Below are positions 25,804-34,264 of a DNA stretch of 64,000 bases, piece by piece. The translations under genes and the position numbers were made by a program. Source of the stretch: Alphaproteobacteria bacterium (GTDB lineage Bacteria; Pseudomonadota; Alphaproteobacteria; Rickettsiales; UBA3002); assembly GCA_017302575.1 (NCBI GenBank), contig JAFLDD010000001.1, positions 1,236,629-1,300,628 of the forward strand. Reading direction: 5' to 3'. Positions within the stretch are counted from its first letter, which is position 1, and every line of letters starts with the position of its first letter. The notes under the pieces are model-generated. The model saw nothing but the letters and a program-made list of their open reading frames with translations, was not told the DNA's origin and searched no databases.

Positions 25804-26637
25804 ATGGTGGATATCTCCGCCACAGCGCCTGCTACTGCTGCTGCCAATCCTACGGTCGCGGCCATCGCGCGCGTCAGCCGCGAGATTAGCGACTCTACCT
25901 TTCGTATTGCCTCGGGCAACCGTATCGTGCGTACGGGGGATGAGGCATCGACCATCACTATCGCAGCGACGCTGCAATCACAAATCAGCACGCTACGCCA
26001 AGGCCAAGTGAATAGTGGCGCGGCAGGTAGCTTGCTTGAGATTGCGGCCAACGCCCTCACGCGCATAGGCACGCTGCTTGAAACCCTCGAAGGCCTCACC
26101 AGACAAGCGGATGATTCTACCCTCACCGATAATGCCCGCGTGTTTTTAGACACGGGCTTTCAAGATACGCGCGCCGCGATTGATGCGATTGTAAGCGCCA
26201 CACGTTTTGGTGGACGTACATTGCTCGATGGCGCGAACTCGCCCTTTGAATTTGCCGTAGGTGAAAATGGCGGCAGTGTGGAAGTCATCATTGATGCGGT
26301 CGATAGCGCCACGTTATTGGCGGGTGCCACGCCCGATATAACCAGCCAATCGAATGCGCAAGCGGCGCTGCCATTGGTGCAGGACGCACGCGAGCGCTTT
26401 GGTATTGTGCAGGCAGAAGTCAATGCAAGCCTGAGTGAGCTGCGCGCCAATGCGGACGGGTTGGCCGCAGCGATTGGTGATATCGACACAGCGCGAGGCA
26501 GCTTGCTGAACACCGATGTGCCGCGTGAGCAAACGCGCCTTGCCGCACTCACCTTGCAGCAGGAGGTGGGACTTTCCGTGGTCGCACAGACCCAAGCCTT
26601 TAATAGCGATTTGCTGAACCTATTGCAGTTTAGCTAG
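25804..26637 (+). CDS. Flagellin family protein, 277 aa
   Basis: Filament-type flagellin. The N-terminal conserved helix region is clear (RVSREISDSTFRIASGNRI, then DEASTITIAATLQSQISTLRQ, GQVNSGAAGSLLEIAANALTRIGTLLE), as is the C-terminal D1/D0 region (LQQEVGLSVVAQTQAFNSDLLNLLQF). The variable middle is short (about residues 140-200), so the filament would be slender. The first residues (VDISATAPATAAANPTVAAI) differ from the usual MxxINTN start. No other flagellar gene lies in the window. It follows the 863-residue gene after a 148 bp gap and converges with the 1316-residue gene at a shared terminator. Confidence 0.85.
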   Translation: MVDISATAPATAAANPTVAAIARVSREISDSTFRIASGNRIVRTGDEASTITIAATLQSQISTLRQGQVNSGAAGSLLEIAANALTRIGTLLETLEGLTRQADDSTLTDNARVFLDTGFQDTRAAIDAIVSATRFGGRTLLDGANSPFEFAVGENGGSVEVIIDAVDSATLLAGATPDITSQSNAQAALPLVQDARERFGIVQAEVNASLSELRANADGLAAAIGDIDTARGSLLNTDVPREQTRLAALTLQQEVGLSVVAQTQAFNSDLLNLLQFS

Positions 26638-26648
26638 ACACCAACAAA

Positions 26649-26677
26649 AAAGCCGATGGTTTTTTGCCATCGGCTTT
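26649..26677. terminator. Bidirectional intrinsic terminator
   Basis: AAAGCCGATGG and CCATCGGCTTT form a perfect 11-bp stem around a 7-base loop. Read leftwards, the stem is followed by a T-run (TTTTTTG), so it ends the 1316-residue gene well; read rightwards after the flagellin gene it has a shorter T-tract. Confidence 0.9.
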
Positions 26678-26699
26678 CCGTGTAAAAGGTTAGTGATTA

Positions 26700-29600
26700 T
26701 TACGATTTTGGCACAGCAGAACCAACCGCATTCTCCTCGCGACGCCTATTATCAGGCGTTGCTGAAGGCGGAGCGGATAGTATAGCCGCAGGGTCTTCTA
26801 CTTCAACCGCACCTGCGAGAGCTCCATCTATTTCACCCTCATCGGTGCGATCCATACGGCCAAACATTCTACCCAAACTATCGCCAGCATATGCGCCAGC
26901 AACTCCGCCCAGAACGCCATCAACGACATCATAACTTGTTGTCCTTGTTTCGGTCGTCGTCGTCGTCGTCACCGTCTGTCCAGGGTCGCCTGGGGGGCCA
27001 TCCAGACCTCCTGCTTTAGTTGGATCAAGCAATTGTATTACTTCAATCAGTGTTCTAATTATCGTTACTTCTCTGCCTGCAAGAAGACCGATTAATCCCC
27101 CACCAATCATCCATAAGTTTAGGCCTGTACCTGCATTTAGAGCATCAACGTCACTTTCGATGCCAGCTACTAGCGCATTAAACTCATTGCTTTGGCCAGC
27201 GCGCAAGGCATTGAGGTCGCCACTTTGTATCATGCCTAATGCCGCATTCAGGCGTGCATTATCATTTCCTAATGCTGCACGCAGGCTAGACATAATAGAC
27301 GCGTTCACCGCAGGCTGCCCTGCAAGAACCGCGTTGAATGCCTGAGTTTGCTGCGCACGCAGTGCCTGCACTGCCACTTCTCCATTCGCATTAAAGTAGC
27401 TATTTAATTGGTCTGTGAATGCCGCATCGATTGCAGTCACTGCAGCTTGCGGATTTGCATCCTGCGCAGCATTAGCGCGGGCAACAATCCAATTGCTCAT
27501 GAGCTCTGCATAAGCTGCTTGGTCAGGATTGCCACGGGCACCTGCCATACGTTGCAGCTCTAGCGCAATCTGCTGTCTAGCCGCCTGATCACCCGAGAAG
27601 AAACCTGCCACCAACAGTTGCGAGTAAAGCGCAGGGCTTTGCAGTGCCAAGCGATCTACTAATGCACTATTCATTTGGTTTTCGGTGATTCTATCGGAAT
27701 TAATAGCTGGTATTGCACCTGCAGTGGTAGCAGATAATAGCGTAGTCGCTATCACAGGTCTTCCATCCGTTGGTGCTGGTGGCTGAGATGCCAGATTGTT
27801 TTCACCTGCGAGAACCGTTGGATCTGCTAGCGCTGAGGCCAATGGTTCAGGTGGGGGTAAATCAACAACAGTACTATTATTGTCAATTGCTGCATTCGCC
27901 AACTCGATGGCGCGATCATCATCTACAATCACAATATTTTCGCCATTATTGATGCGCTGCTGTATAGAAATTGCGATGTTTGCAGCGAGGTTTCGTCCGT
28001 CTACCGTGCTGCGATACATGTCCCAATTATTACCTATTTCTGCAATATCCAGTTCCGCAGGCTGTGCATCTATTATGGCTTGGTATCTAGGGTTAAGATC
28101 CCCTGTTTCCCTGCCTGCTATACCCGATCCCGTATCATAAGCTACGTCCAAACTGACGCTGTTCATCAAGCGCGTTAAGATTGGCGCTGCTTGAGGGCTG
28201 TTGGGGTCGATACGACCAATCATATCCATCAAATCACGACGAATAATAGCTCTGTCTTCAGGGGTAGCTGTAGGGCTATTGTAACGCGCCAACATAGCCT
28301 GCGCAACCTCCTGACCCTGGCGAAGATTCTCGCTACGGTTTTCCCAACTGAAGAATAAGAAACCATCGCGGTTATCTTCGTATTGGAGATTGCCTCTCAG
28401 ATTGTTATTGCCACTGAGGGTTTTAGCGTGACGTCGCGTATAATTTAGCGCTTCTTCATGGGTTTCAAAACCAAGCGCGCGCCAATTTTCTGATGCTCCA
28501 TTTGGATTCGTTGCATAATTATAGATTTCTAGAATCTGTGAGAGGTTATCTTGGCTGCTCAACACATAATCCACGTAAGCATTGCGGAATTGTTCGTTTG
28601 CTGGGTCACCCAATGCAGTCTGCAATTCAGTTGCCTGCTGCAAGATGCTTTCTGTCGTTTGCGTTTCATTATTAAATGTTACGCCTGTTGCCACATCAAT
28701 GTCGCGAACGTTAGGTGCGCCCGTGGTCATCGCATTACTACGGTCAGCATTCGCTTGCGCATATCGCAAGACTTCACGCACTTCTCTCGTTTGTGTTTGT
28801 CTTGACGACTCTCTATCACGCGTAGCACGCTGATCTTCTGCACGATATGCACGGCGAATGTCTCTAATCTCAACACGTTGTGAAATGATGGCTTTCTCGG
28901 GATTGAATAGCGCATCCGCGCCCGTTGCATCATCCCTAATACCTAATTGAGCACGCTGCTCTGCCGATAGGGTGACGTTTCGTGTCTGAATGTCTGATTC
29001 CCTGCCGCCCATATCAACCACAACGGTTGTATTGGTGTAGAGCGCTTCTTGTGTATTGACGTTACGATGGTCGGCCACCGCATTTGCAAGTGCGAGGGGA
29101 TCATCCAGCAATTCGGAATAGCCCGCATAAGTAGCACGAAGGCGGTCCCTATCTGCTTGTGGTATAGACTCGTTCGCTAATGCACTCGCCAGAACTCTGT
29201 CATAATCCGCGCGAATAAGATCTCTATTGAGCTCCACGCCATAGCCATATTCTGAACGCACCAGTGGGTTCAGTGCCGTACGCAACGTGAGTTGTAATGC
29301 GCGCTCCGAATCGGCAAATGATAGTGGGGTCGTACTTTGAATCAATGGTTGACGAAGATCTTCCGTAGCACGAAGACTGGTGAAATAGCGCAAACCTTCT
29401 GCGGTAGCGTTGAGTTCGTTAATGCGATTGCGTGCCGTTGAGAAGTTGGTGAAAATATTTTCGAAATCTGGGTCGCGACGGCGATTGATAGAAATCAATG
29501 CACTACCATCAATGCTCCAGCCTTCATTACCATCCGCATCGAACACGAGGCGTGGGGTAGTTTCCAGTTTCTGCGTTTGTTCCTCGTTATAGTCTGTCGC

Positions 29601-30650
29601 TTGGCCGTACTGGTCAACGTTTACCGATCGTTGTGGGCGGAAGGTAGCCTCAGCGCCTCTATTACGAGACGTATCGGTAACGCTTGCATCTCTGCCTGTT
29701 CCGTCTTGTACCAACGTGCCTTCACTGGCACGACCTGGCCGCATATCGCGGCGTTCTGGGCCATCCGCAGCAACATCTCGAGGCTGTCTACCGCGAATGA
29801 GGTTGAAGTAATCAACAGATAGTTGTTGTTCTTCGCGACTGCCCGTCGATAGCACCTCTTGCACGAGTACGCGTGTTGGTGTTGGTTGCACGGCGACAGG
29901 TGCGGCGGCGATTACTGGTTCAAGGGCTCTTTCTAATTCTACGGTAAGCGTACAAACACCATCCGTACAGGTGTTAAGCGGGTGATATCTTGGAGTTTGG
30001 TCAGTTAACAACTTAACGTCCTGATTTGGCGTTAATGGGTAATTGTAAACCCATTTGCCGCAATTAGCAGGCACTGCGTCAATATCGTTGACGTGTGCTG
30101 TTCCTGCTTCGACGAGCCAGGTCGCATGTTCGCGCAGAATACGTTGTTCTTCTGCACCCACGATTCCGCCAGCCGCAACATCTCTAATGCGCTGCAACGA
30201 GCGTGCGCTTCGACCGCGCGGATTATCAATAAGATCTTGCGCTTCTGCTTCCGTATCAACCCCACCAACAGGAAAGGTTACGAAACGCTCTGGCAACATT
30301 CCTTGTCTTTGTAATTCTTCAAAATACGCCACTACCCTTTGAGGGTTCGCGTACATTTCCGCCAAAGCAGCCTCTGTTACTTCTCTTAGGAATCTATCGC
30401 TATTTTCTGGACTGAGCTGAATACCATCTAATTCTGTATTAGTATCATTCGTCGCGGTTGCATATCTTGCGCGAATAGCTCGATAGGTTTCTGCTGGCAG
30501 AATCTCTTCATACATTGCAAGCTGGCCCATCGCTCTGACAGTAGAGCTATATCTTCCTTGGCGCTGCGCCTGAACTACCGTCAAGTCGTCTCTGTTGACA
30601 ACTTCATCCGTGTCGCTGGTTCTATCATTGATAAAGTTCTCGCCAACCAT
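26700..30650 (-). CDS. Giant protein of unknown function, 1316 aa, with C-terminal glycine-zipper segment
   Basis: Not recognised. AGGAG stands 6 bases before the ATG. No signal peptide. The N-terminal 900 residues are polar and charged, rich in Arg, Asn, Asp and Gln, with a Cys pair near residue 190-240 (NCGKW, CTDGVCTL). Near residues 1090-1210 there are two related helical units (VQALRAQQTQAFNAVLAGQ and LNALRAGQSNEFNALVAGI). A hydrophobic segment LNLWMIGGGLIGLLAGREV follows, then a Thr-rich linker, and a Gly-zipper segment (VLGGVAGAYAGDSLGRMFGRM) like those of small outer-membrane antigens. The last 60 residues are acidic/polar. Transcription is opposite to the flagellin and 863-residue genes. 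Confidence 0.8.
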   Translation of the reverse strand: MVGENFINDRTSDTDEVVNRDDLTVVQAQRQGRYSSTVRAMGQLAMYEEILPAETYRAIRARYATATNDTNTELDGIQLSPENSDRFLREVTEAALAEMYANPQRVVAYFEELQRQGMLPERFVTFPVGGVDTEAEAQDLIDNPRGRSARSLQRIRDVAAGGIVGAEEQRILREHATWLVEAGTAHVNDIDAVPANCGKWVYNYPLTPNQDVKLLTDQTPRYHPLNTCTDGVCTLTVELERALEPVIAAAPVAVQPTPTRVLVQEVLSTGSREEQQLSVDYFNLIRGRQPRDVAADGPERRDMRPGRASEGTLVQDGTGRDASVTDTSRNRGAEATFRPQRSVNVDQYGQATDYNEEQTQKLETTPRLVFDADGNEGWSIDGSALISINRRRDPDFENIFTNFSTARNRINELNATAEGLRYFTSLRATEDLRQPLIQSTTPLSFADSERALQLTLRTALNPLVRSEYGYGVELNRDLIRADYDRVLASALANESIPQADRDRLRATYAGYSELLDDPLALANAVADHRNVNTQEALYTNTTVVVDMGGRESDIQTRNVTLSAEQRAQLGIRDDATGADALFNPEKAIISQRVEIRDIRRAYRAEDQRATRDRESSRQTQTREVREVLRYAQANADRSNAMTTGAPNVRDIDVATGVTFNNETQTTESILQQATELQTALGDPANEQFRNAYVDYVLSSQDNLSQILEIYNYATNPNGASENWRALGFETHEEALNYTRRHAKTLSGNNNLRGNLQYEDNRDGFLFFSWENRSENLRQGQEVAQAMLARYNSPTATPEDRAIIRRDLMDMIGRIDPNSPQAAPILTRLMNSVSLDVAYDTGSGIAGRETGDLNPRYQAIIDAQPAELDIAEIGNNWDMYRSTVDGRNLAANIAISIQQRINNGENIVIVDDDRAIELANAAIDNNSTVVDLPPPEPLASALADPTVLAGENNLASQPPAPTDGRPVIATTLLSATTAGAIPAINSDRITENQMNSALVDRLALQSPALYSQLLVAGFFSGDQAARQQIALELQRMAGARGNPDQAAYAELMSNWIVARANAAQDANPQAAVTAIDAAFTDQLNSYFNANGEVAVQALRAQQTQAFNAVLAGQPAVNASIMSSLRAALGNDNARLNAALGMIQSGDLNALRAGQSNEFNALVAGIESDVDALNAGTGLNLWMIGGGLIGLLAGREVTIIRTLIEVIQLLDPTKAGGLDGPPGDPGQTVTTTTTTETRTTSYDVVDGVLGGVAGAYAGDSLGRMFGRMDRTDEGEIDGALAGAVEVEDPAAILSAPPSATPDNRRREENAVGSAVPKS

Positions 30651-30842
30651 CTTGATCTCCTAAAATTGCCTATTCGGGCTTTTGATTGCCCTGTTACTAT
30701 GCTCGCAGTATCGCACAGCAATCGTTACAATTGGGTTAACTTTTATCTAATTTTCCCTTAATAGGCTATTTAATAGTTAACAAATGGTTAAGATTTGGCC
30801 TATCTTATTGAAAGATAATGTCATTTGTCCGCTATGCTGCGC

Positions 30843-31784
30843 CTATTTATAGGCGTTTAGGGCGAAATTTACGCGGTCACGCAGGGTAAATTTACTCACA
30901 TCCACCGCATCGACCTTCTCGGTACGGCTTAAAAGTCCGCAGCGATTGGCGATTTGAATCGCAATGCCGGGGCGCGCATTGGCCTCCAGCACCATGGGGC
31001 CTTTGTCTTTGTCGAGTACAATATCCACGCCAACATAACCGAGCTTGGTGATGTCATAAAATTTACTCGCCATCTCAAGCAAAAATGGCCAGCGCGGAAT
31101 TTGGCGGCCAGCGAGCGGTTTCAATGTCTCTGGATGTTCGTTGACGAACTTGCTGCCTTGTACACCATACATGGTGCTGCCAGTGCTCATTTCAATACCA
31201 ACGCCAATACCGCCTTTGTGCAAGTTCGCTTTACCGTCGGACTTGCGGGTTGGTAAGCGCAGCATGGCCATAATCGGCACACCTTTATAGACGATAATGC
31301 GAATATCGGGCACGCCCTGATAGGTGATTTCGTTGAAGATGGGGTCGAACTGCACAACATATTCTAGAATTGCTTTGTCACTCGAGCCGCCCATTGAGTA
31401 CATACCGCCCAAGATATTGGTGATGTAGTATTGCATATCACCTGCGGAAATCAGTTCGCCGTTGGCCTTTTGAAAACTGCCGCCAATCACGTCTTTGACG
31501 AGGGTAATACCATCACCACCCGAACCACGCGCAGGCTTAATCACGAATTGTTTATGGGGTGCGGCAATCTCCGCCACCTGCCCTGCTTGGTTGATGAATT
31601 CAATCACGCCATACAGTTCGGGCACTTGAATGCCCGCCTCGAGGGCGAGTTTTTTGGTGAGTAATTTATCGTCTACCAGTGGGTAGAAACGCCTACGGTT
31701 ATTGGGAAAAATAAAATCGCGGTTACGCGCATTAATGCCCATGATTTTATATTTGCCCAAGCCTTCCAGCATTCCAGCAAACAT
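30843..31784 (-). CDS. Alpha-L-glutamate ligase-like ATP-grasp protein
   Basis: RimK-related ATP-grasp enzyme of the group found next to inactive transglutaminase genes; expected to form amide bonds between an amino acid and an acceptor, the substrate being unknown. The 313-residue protein has the ATP-grasp pieces in order: FPNNRRRFYPLVDDKLLTKKLA, the Lys-containing KQFVIKPARGSGGDGITLV loop, an adenine-binding region, and the metal-binding C-terminal ANARPGIAIQIANRCG. It is the last of three co-directional genes; its stop lies in a small palindrome (CGCCTAT-TT-ATAGGCG). One base separates it from the 7TM transglutaminase gene. Confidence 0.88.
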   Translation of the reverse strand: MFAGMLEGLGKYKIMGINARNRDFIFPNNRRRFYPLVDDKLLTKKLALEAGIQVPELYGVIEFINQAGQVAEIAAPHKQFVIKPARGSGGDGITLVKDVIGGSFQKANGELISAGDMQYYITNILGGMYSMGGSSDKAILEYVVQFDPIFNEITYQGVPDIRIIVYKGVPIMAMLRLPTRKSDGKANLHKGGIGVGIEMSTGSTMYGVQGSKFVNEHPETLKPLAGRQIPRWPFLLEMASKFYDITKLGYVGVDIVLDKDKGPMVLEANARPGIAIQIANRCGLLSRTEKVDAVDVSKFTLRDRVNFALNAYK

Positions 31785-31785
31785 A

Positions 31786-33405
31786 TTATTTCACTTTCTC
31801 AGCTTCTTTTTTCTCAAGCGCGGCGAGCGACTTTTGCAACTGGCGGAAGCGAATATACTCGGTGAGTTTATAGTGGTTATAGCGGCCCATCACCATAGCA
31901 AGTGCCAATACAACGAGTAGCAACTCAGGAAATGCAAACATTAGGTAATTGAGGGTTTCGTCATTCATCGCGAAGTAGGCGATGATAGCGCAGCCCATGC
32001 TCATCAGACCTGTTTTAATCGCGGTTTCCGAGCCATATTCTTCCCACATCATGGTCATGCGCTCGATCGTCATCGTGAGCACAACGATTGGGAAGAGCGA
32101 AATCGACAGACCGACAATCATGCCGAACTGATTGGTGATCATGGCGATCAAGCTCAGTACAATAACGACCACGGTAAGCACCGCCGTTAGTCGCGGAACG
32201 AGAAGCAGTTTCAGTGCATCAAAATAGTTGCGGATGATCACACCAAGTATCACCACCAACGTGAATAACAGCACACCCGCGAACAACCCCGTTTCGCGGA
32301 AAGCAAGCGCGACCAGCACGGGCATAAAGGTACCAAAGGTTTTCACACCGATCACTTGTCGCAGAAAGGCCATCACAAGGCCGCCAACAGGAAGCATGAG
32401 TAGTACGTTAAATACGAGCTGTGCATCCAACGGCAGGTTATAGAACGAGAAGGTCAGGAATAAATCAGCAAGCTGACCGCTCTTCCAAATTGCACGGGTC
32501 AATGCGTTGTTGGTGTTCTGTCGCACGGCAATCATCGTCTCAGCGCGCGCGTTACCTTCCACACTGTAAAGGCCTTTATCACCGTACCACCAGACAATAT
32601 ATTTATCTTTTAGGCCGAAGCTGCGGTGCTCGGGGTCGATGCCGACCCAATCATTCTTCACGAATACTTCAAGCCACTGAACAGTGCCTGCACGACGCTT
32701 ATCTTCAGATAATTTCAAACCATGTGCAATACGGGTTGAAATACCATCCGCCTGTAAGAGTAGTGAAGCGAGCTCTACGTCGGTGAGTTCTTCTTCTACG
32801 GAATCACGAATGAGTTTTACACGGTCATCGCTCGCGTCACCGACCAGTCGGTAGATTTCACGCACGAACGTTTTGGTGGAGGCAGATTTGTCCTTCGCTT
32901 CGCCTATCAGCGCATCAATCGCAACATAGACAGGTGCTTCTTTTTCACCCTCTTCGAGTTTAGGGCGATTCTTTTTCTGATAGGAAGAGTCTGGCTGGGG
33001 CGGCGCTGCTACGACCTGCTTTGAAGGTGAGTCGAGCTCATAAACGATTGCGCGGTAGAAAATGGTTTCGTTGGCGTCCATGCGACGTTTGGAGAAAACA
33101 GCAGTGCGGTTGCCGTCTGCGTCCGACTCAGTGATTTCATGGCCGAAGCCGCGGGCGACAATATTCTCGTCCACCAACACGAATCGTTCGGACTGGTGTG
33201 GCAATTGCAGCGTGAAAATGATGGGCTTATCGCCCTGACGCCATGGGTTTTTCGATGCGAGATCGACACGTGATTCAACGTACCAGCTTTTATAGGTCGT
33301 ATCGGGCGTTAGTGGGAATTCGAGAGTGAGGTGCTTATACGCCGCCATGCCAAAGCCGATAGCCGCGAAAATGAGCGCCAAACTCCAGACATGCAGACTA
33401 CGCAT
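31786..33405 (-). CDS. Inactive transglutaminase fused to seven transmembrane helices
   Basis: Matches the 7TM-transglutaminase architecture. In 539 residues: an N-terminal membrane anchor (VWSLALIFAAIGFGMAAY), a periplasmic domain (about 35-320) with the transglutaminase-like fold region (DGISTRIAHGLKL, WLEVFVKNDWVGIDPEHR), then about seven helices from residue 345 on (FNVLLMLPVGGLVMAFL through LLLVVLALAMVMG) and a charged coiled tail. The Cys of active transglutaminases is absent, which agrees with the family name. It lies between the retropepsin-like protease gene (6 bp) and the ATP-grasp gene (1 bp); this trio is conserved across Proteobacteria. Role unknown; it may sense or present a periplasmic ligand. 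Confidence 0.88.
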   Translation of the reverse strand: MRSLHVWSLALIFAAIGFGMAAYKHLTLEFPLTPDTTYKSWYVESRVDLASKNPWRQGDKPIIFTLQLPHQSERFVLVDENIVARGFGHEITESDADGNRTAVFSKRRMDANETIFYRAIVYELDSPSKQVVAAPPQPDSSYQKKNRPKLEEGEKEAPVYVAIDALIGEAKDKSASTKTFVREIYRLVGDASDDRVKLIRDSVEEELTDVELASLLLQADGISTRIAHGLKLSEDKRRAGTVQWLEVFVKNDWVGIDPEHRSFGLKDKYIVWWYGDKGLYSVEGNARAETMIAVRQNTNNALTRAIWKSGQLADLFLTFSFYNLPLDAQLVFNVLLMLPVGGLVMAFLRQVIGVKTFGTFMPVLVALAFRETGLFAGVLLFTLVVILGVIIRNYFDALKLLLVPRLTAVLTVVVIVLSLIAMITNQFGMIVGLSISLFPIVVLTMTIERMTMMWEEYGSETAIKTGLMSMGCAIIAYFAMNDETLNYLMFAFPELLLVVLALAMVMGRYNHYKLTEYIRFRQLQKSLAALEKKEAEKVK

Positions 33406-33410
33406 TATGC

Positions 33411-33932
33411 TTATTCCTCAGTACAACGAGCGCGACTGACGAAGGTACGAGAAGGATCCACCGACAGCTTGGCATGTTGCATCATGTTACGACCTATCAG
33501 CAGTGGGTAAATGAAGTTTTCGCGATTGGCAAGGTTCACTTCTTCATTCACCTGGCGGCCAGCGATACAGAGTTCCATTTTGATAACTGGGCGGCGCAGA
33601 AAGCCACCGTTTTTCTTTTTAATGCGCACATAGCGTACAATATCGCGCTCAAAGGTGACCGACTTATTATTGTTATCATTCTTGATGCTAAAAACCACCT
33701 GCTCGCCTGTGTAGCCTTTTTTGCGCTTACCAACTTTGCGTATATCAATGACCTCTGCATCAATGGAGGAAGTCTTCGCGCCTGAATCCAGCTTAGCCTT
33801 GAAGGTAATATCCACCTCTGCAACAGTCACGTTCTCAACCCAGCCTACAATTTTGAGCTTTGGGTCTGCTTTAGGTTGGGCATTGGCAGTGGCCGCCATC
33901 ACTAGCAACAGAATACATGAAATGCGTAACAT
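33411..33932 (-). CDS. RimK-associated retropepsin-like aspartic protease, exported
   Basis: Belongs to the family once called ATP-dependent zinc proteases and now regarded as retropepsin-like aspartic proteases. The 173-residue form begins with a signal peptide (MLRISCILLLVMAATANA) and carries the Asp-Ser-Gly motif in AKLDSGAKTSSIDA, then VRIKKKNGGFLRRPVIKMEL and the second conserved region LIGRNMMQHAKLSVDPSRTF. The longer frame back to 33986 would put 18 basic residues in front of the signal peptide, so 33932 is preferred. It is first in the protease-7TM-ligase operon. Export suggests it acts in the periplasm on the side where the 7TM protein has its soluble domain. Confidence 0.85.
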   Translation of the reverse strand: MLRISCILLLVMAATANAQPKADPKLKIVGWVENVTVAEVDITFKAKLDSGAKTSSIDAEVIDIRKVGKRKKGYTGEQVVFSIKNDNNNKSVTFERDIVRYVRIKKKNGGFLRRPVIKMELCIAGRQVNEEVNLANRENFIYPLLIGRNMMQHAKLSVDPSRTFVSRARCTEE

Positions 33933-34024
33933 ATGTTTGCAAAACTCGGGTTTAAGGCGTTGCTTCCTAATCGTTTTTGATACCATACGTCAATGGTTTT
34001 ATACGCCCCGCCTCTAGTCTTGCA

Positions 34025-34052
34025 TTGACTTTGCGCGAATCCTGCGTATGGT
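34025..34052 (+). promoter_or_regulatory. Candidate sigma-70-type promoter of the helicase gene
   Basis: TTGACT (34025-34030) and TATGGT (34047-34052) are 16 bases apart. Transcription from here would give a leader of about 205 bases before the helicase ATG at 34265. The -10 box is weak, so this is a proposal only. Confidence 0.4.
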
Positions 34053-34111
34053 GCGCCCTGAGTTTTGTACTCTTTTGCATGTGCCGGCCGTAGTGAATCT
34101 TCATTTGCGGC

Positions 34112-34199
34112 GCGCCTTTGAGGCGCAAAATTGGGCTTTTTCAGTCCAGCCAACCAGCGTTTGATTAAGAGTTGCTGCCTTTCAGGCGGAAATAACTCT
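34112..34199 (+). promoter_or_regulatory. Structured 5' leader of the DEAD-box helicase gene
   Basis: Two hairpins are visible: GCGCCT-TTG-AGGCGC (34112-34126), followed by AAAATTGGGCTTTTT, and AGAGTT...AACTCT (34168-34199) with GCCT-TTC-AGGC nested inside. The leader is long and apparently untranslated. Cold-induced RNA helicases are often controlled by their own leaders, so a cis-acting role is plausible. Confidence 0.45.
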
Positions 34200-34264
34200 C
34201 GACTACCCTCACGACGCAATAATGCGCCGTGTCAAACGACATGTTGTCTGGAAAGGACAAAACA

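Noticed and set aside
26940..26975. Short GTC triplet run as a microsatellite
   Set aside because: It encodes the Thr-rich linker of the 1316-residue protein in frame; too short to call a repeat element.
27160..30342. Several + strand ORFs of 60-114 aa opposite the 1316-residue gene
   Set aside because: All are shadows of one continuous minus-strand frame with a good start and terminator.
21540..30800. Complete integrative element next to tRNA-Arg
   Set aside because: No integrase, transposase or repeated tRNA 3' end was found, so only a gene-content block is claimed.
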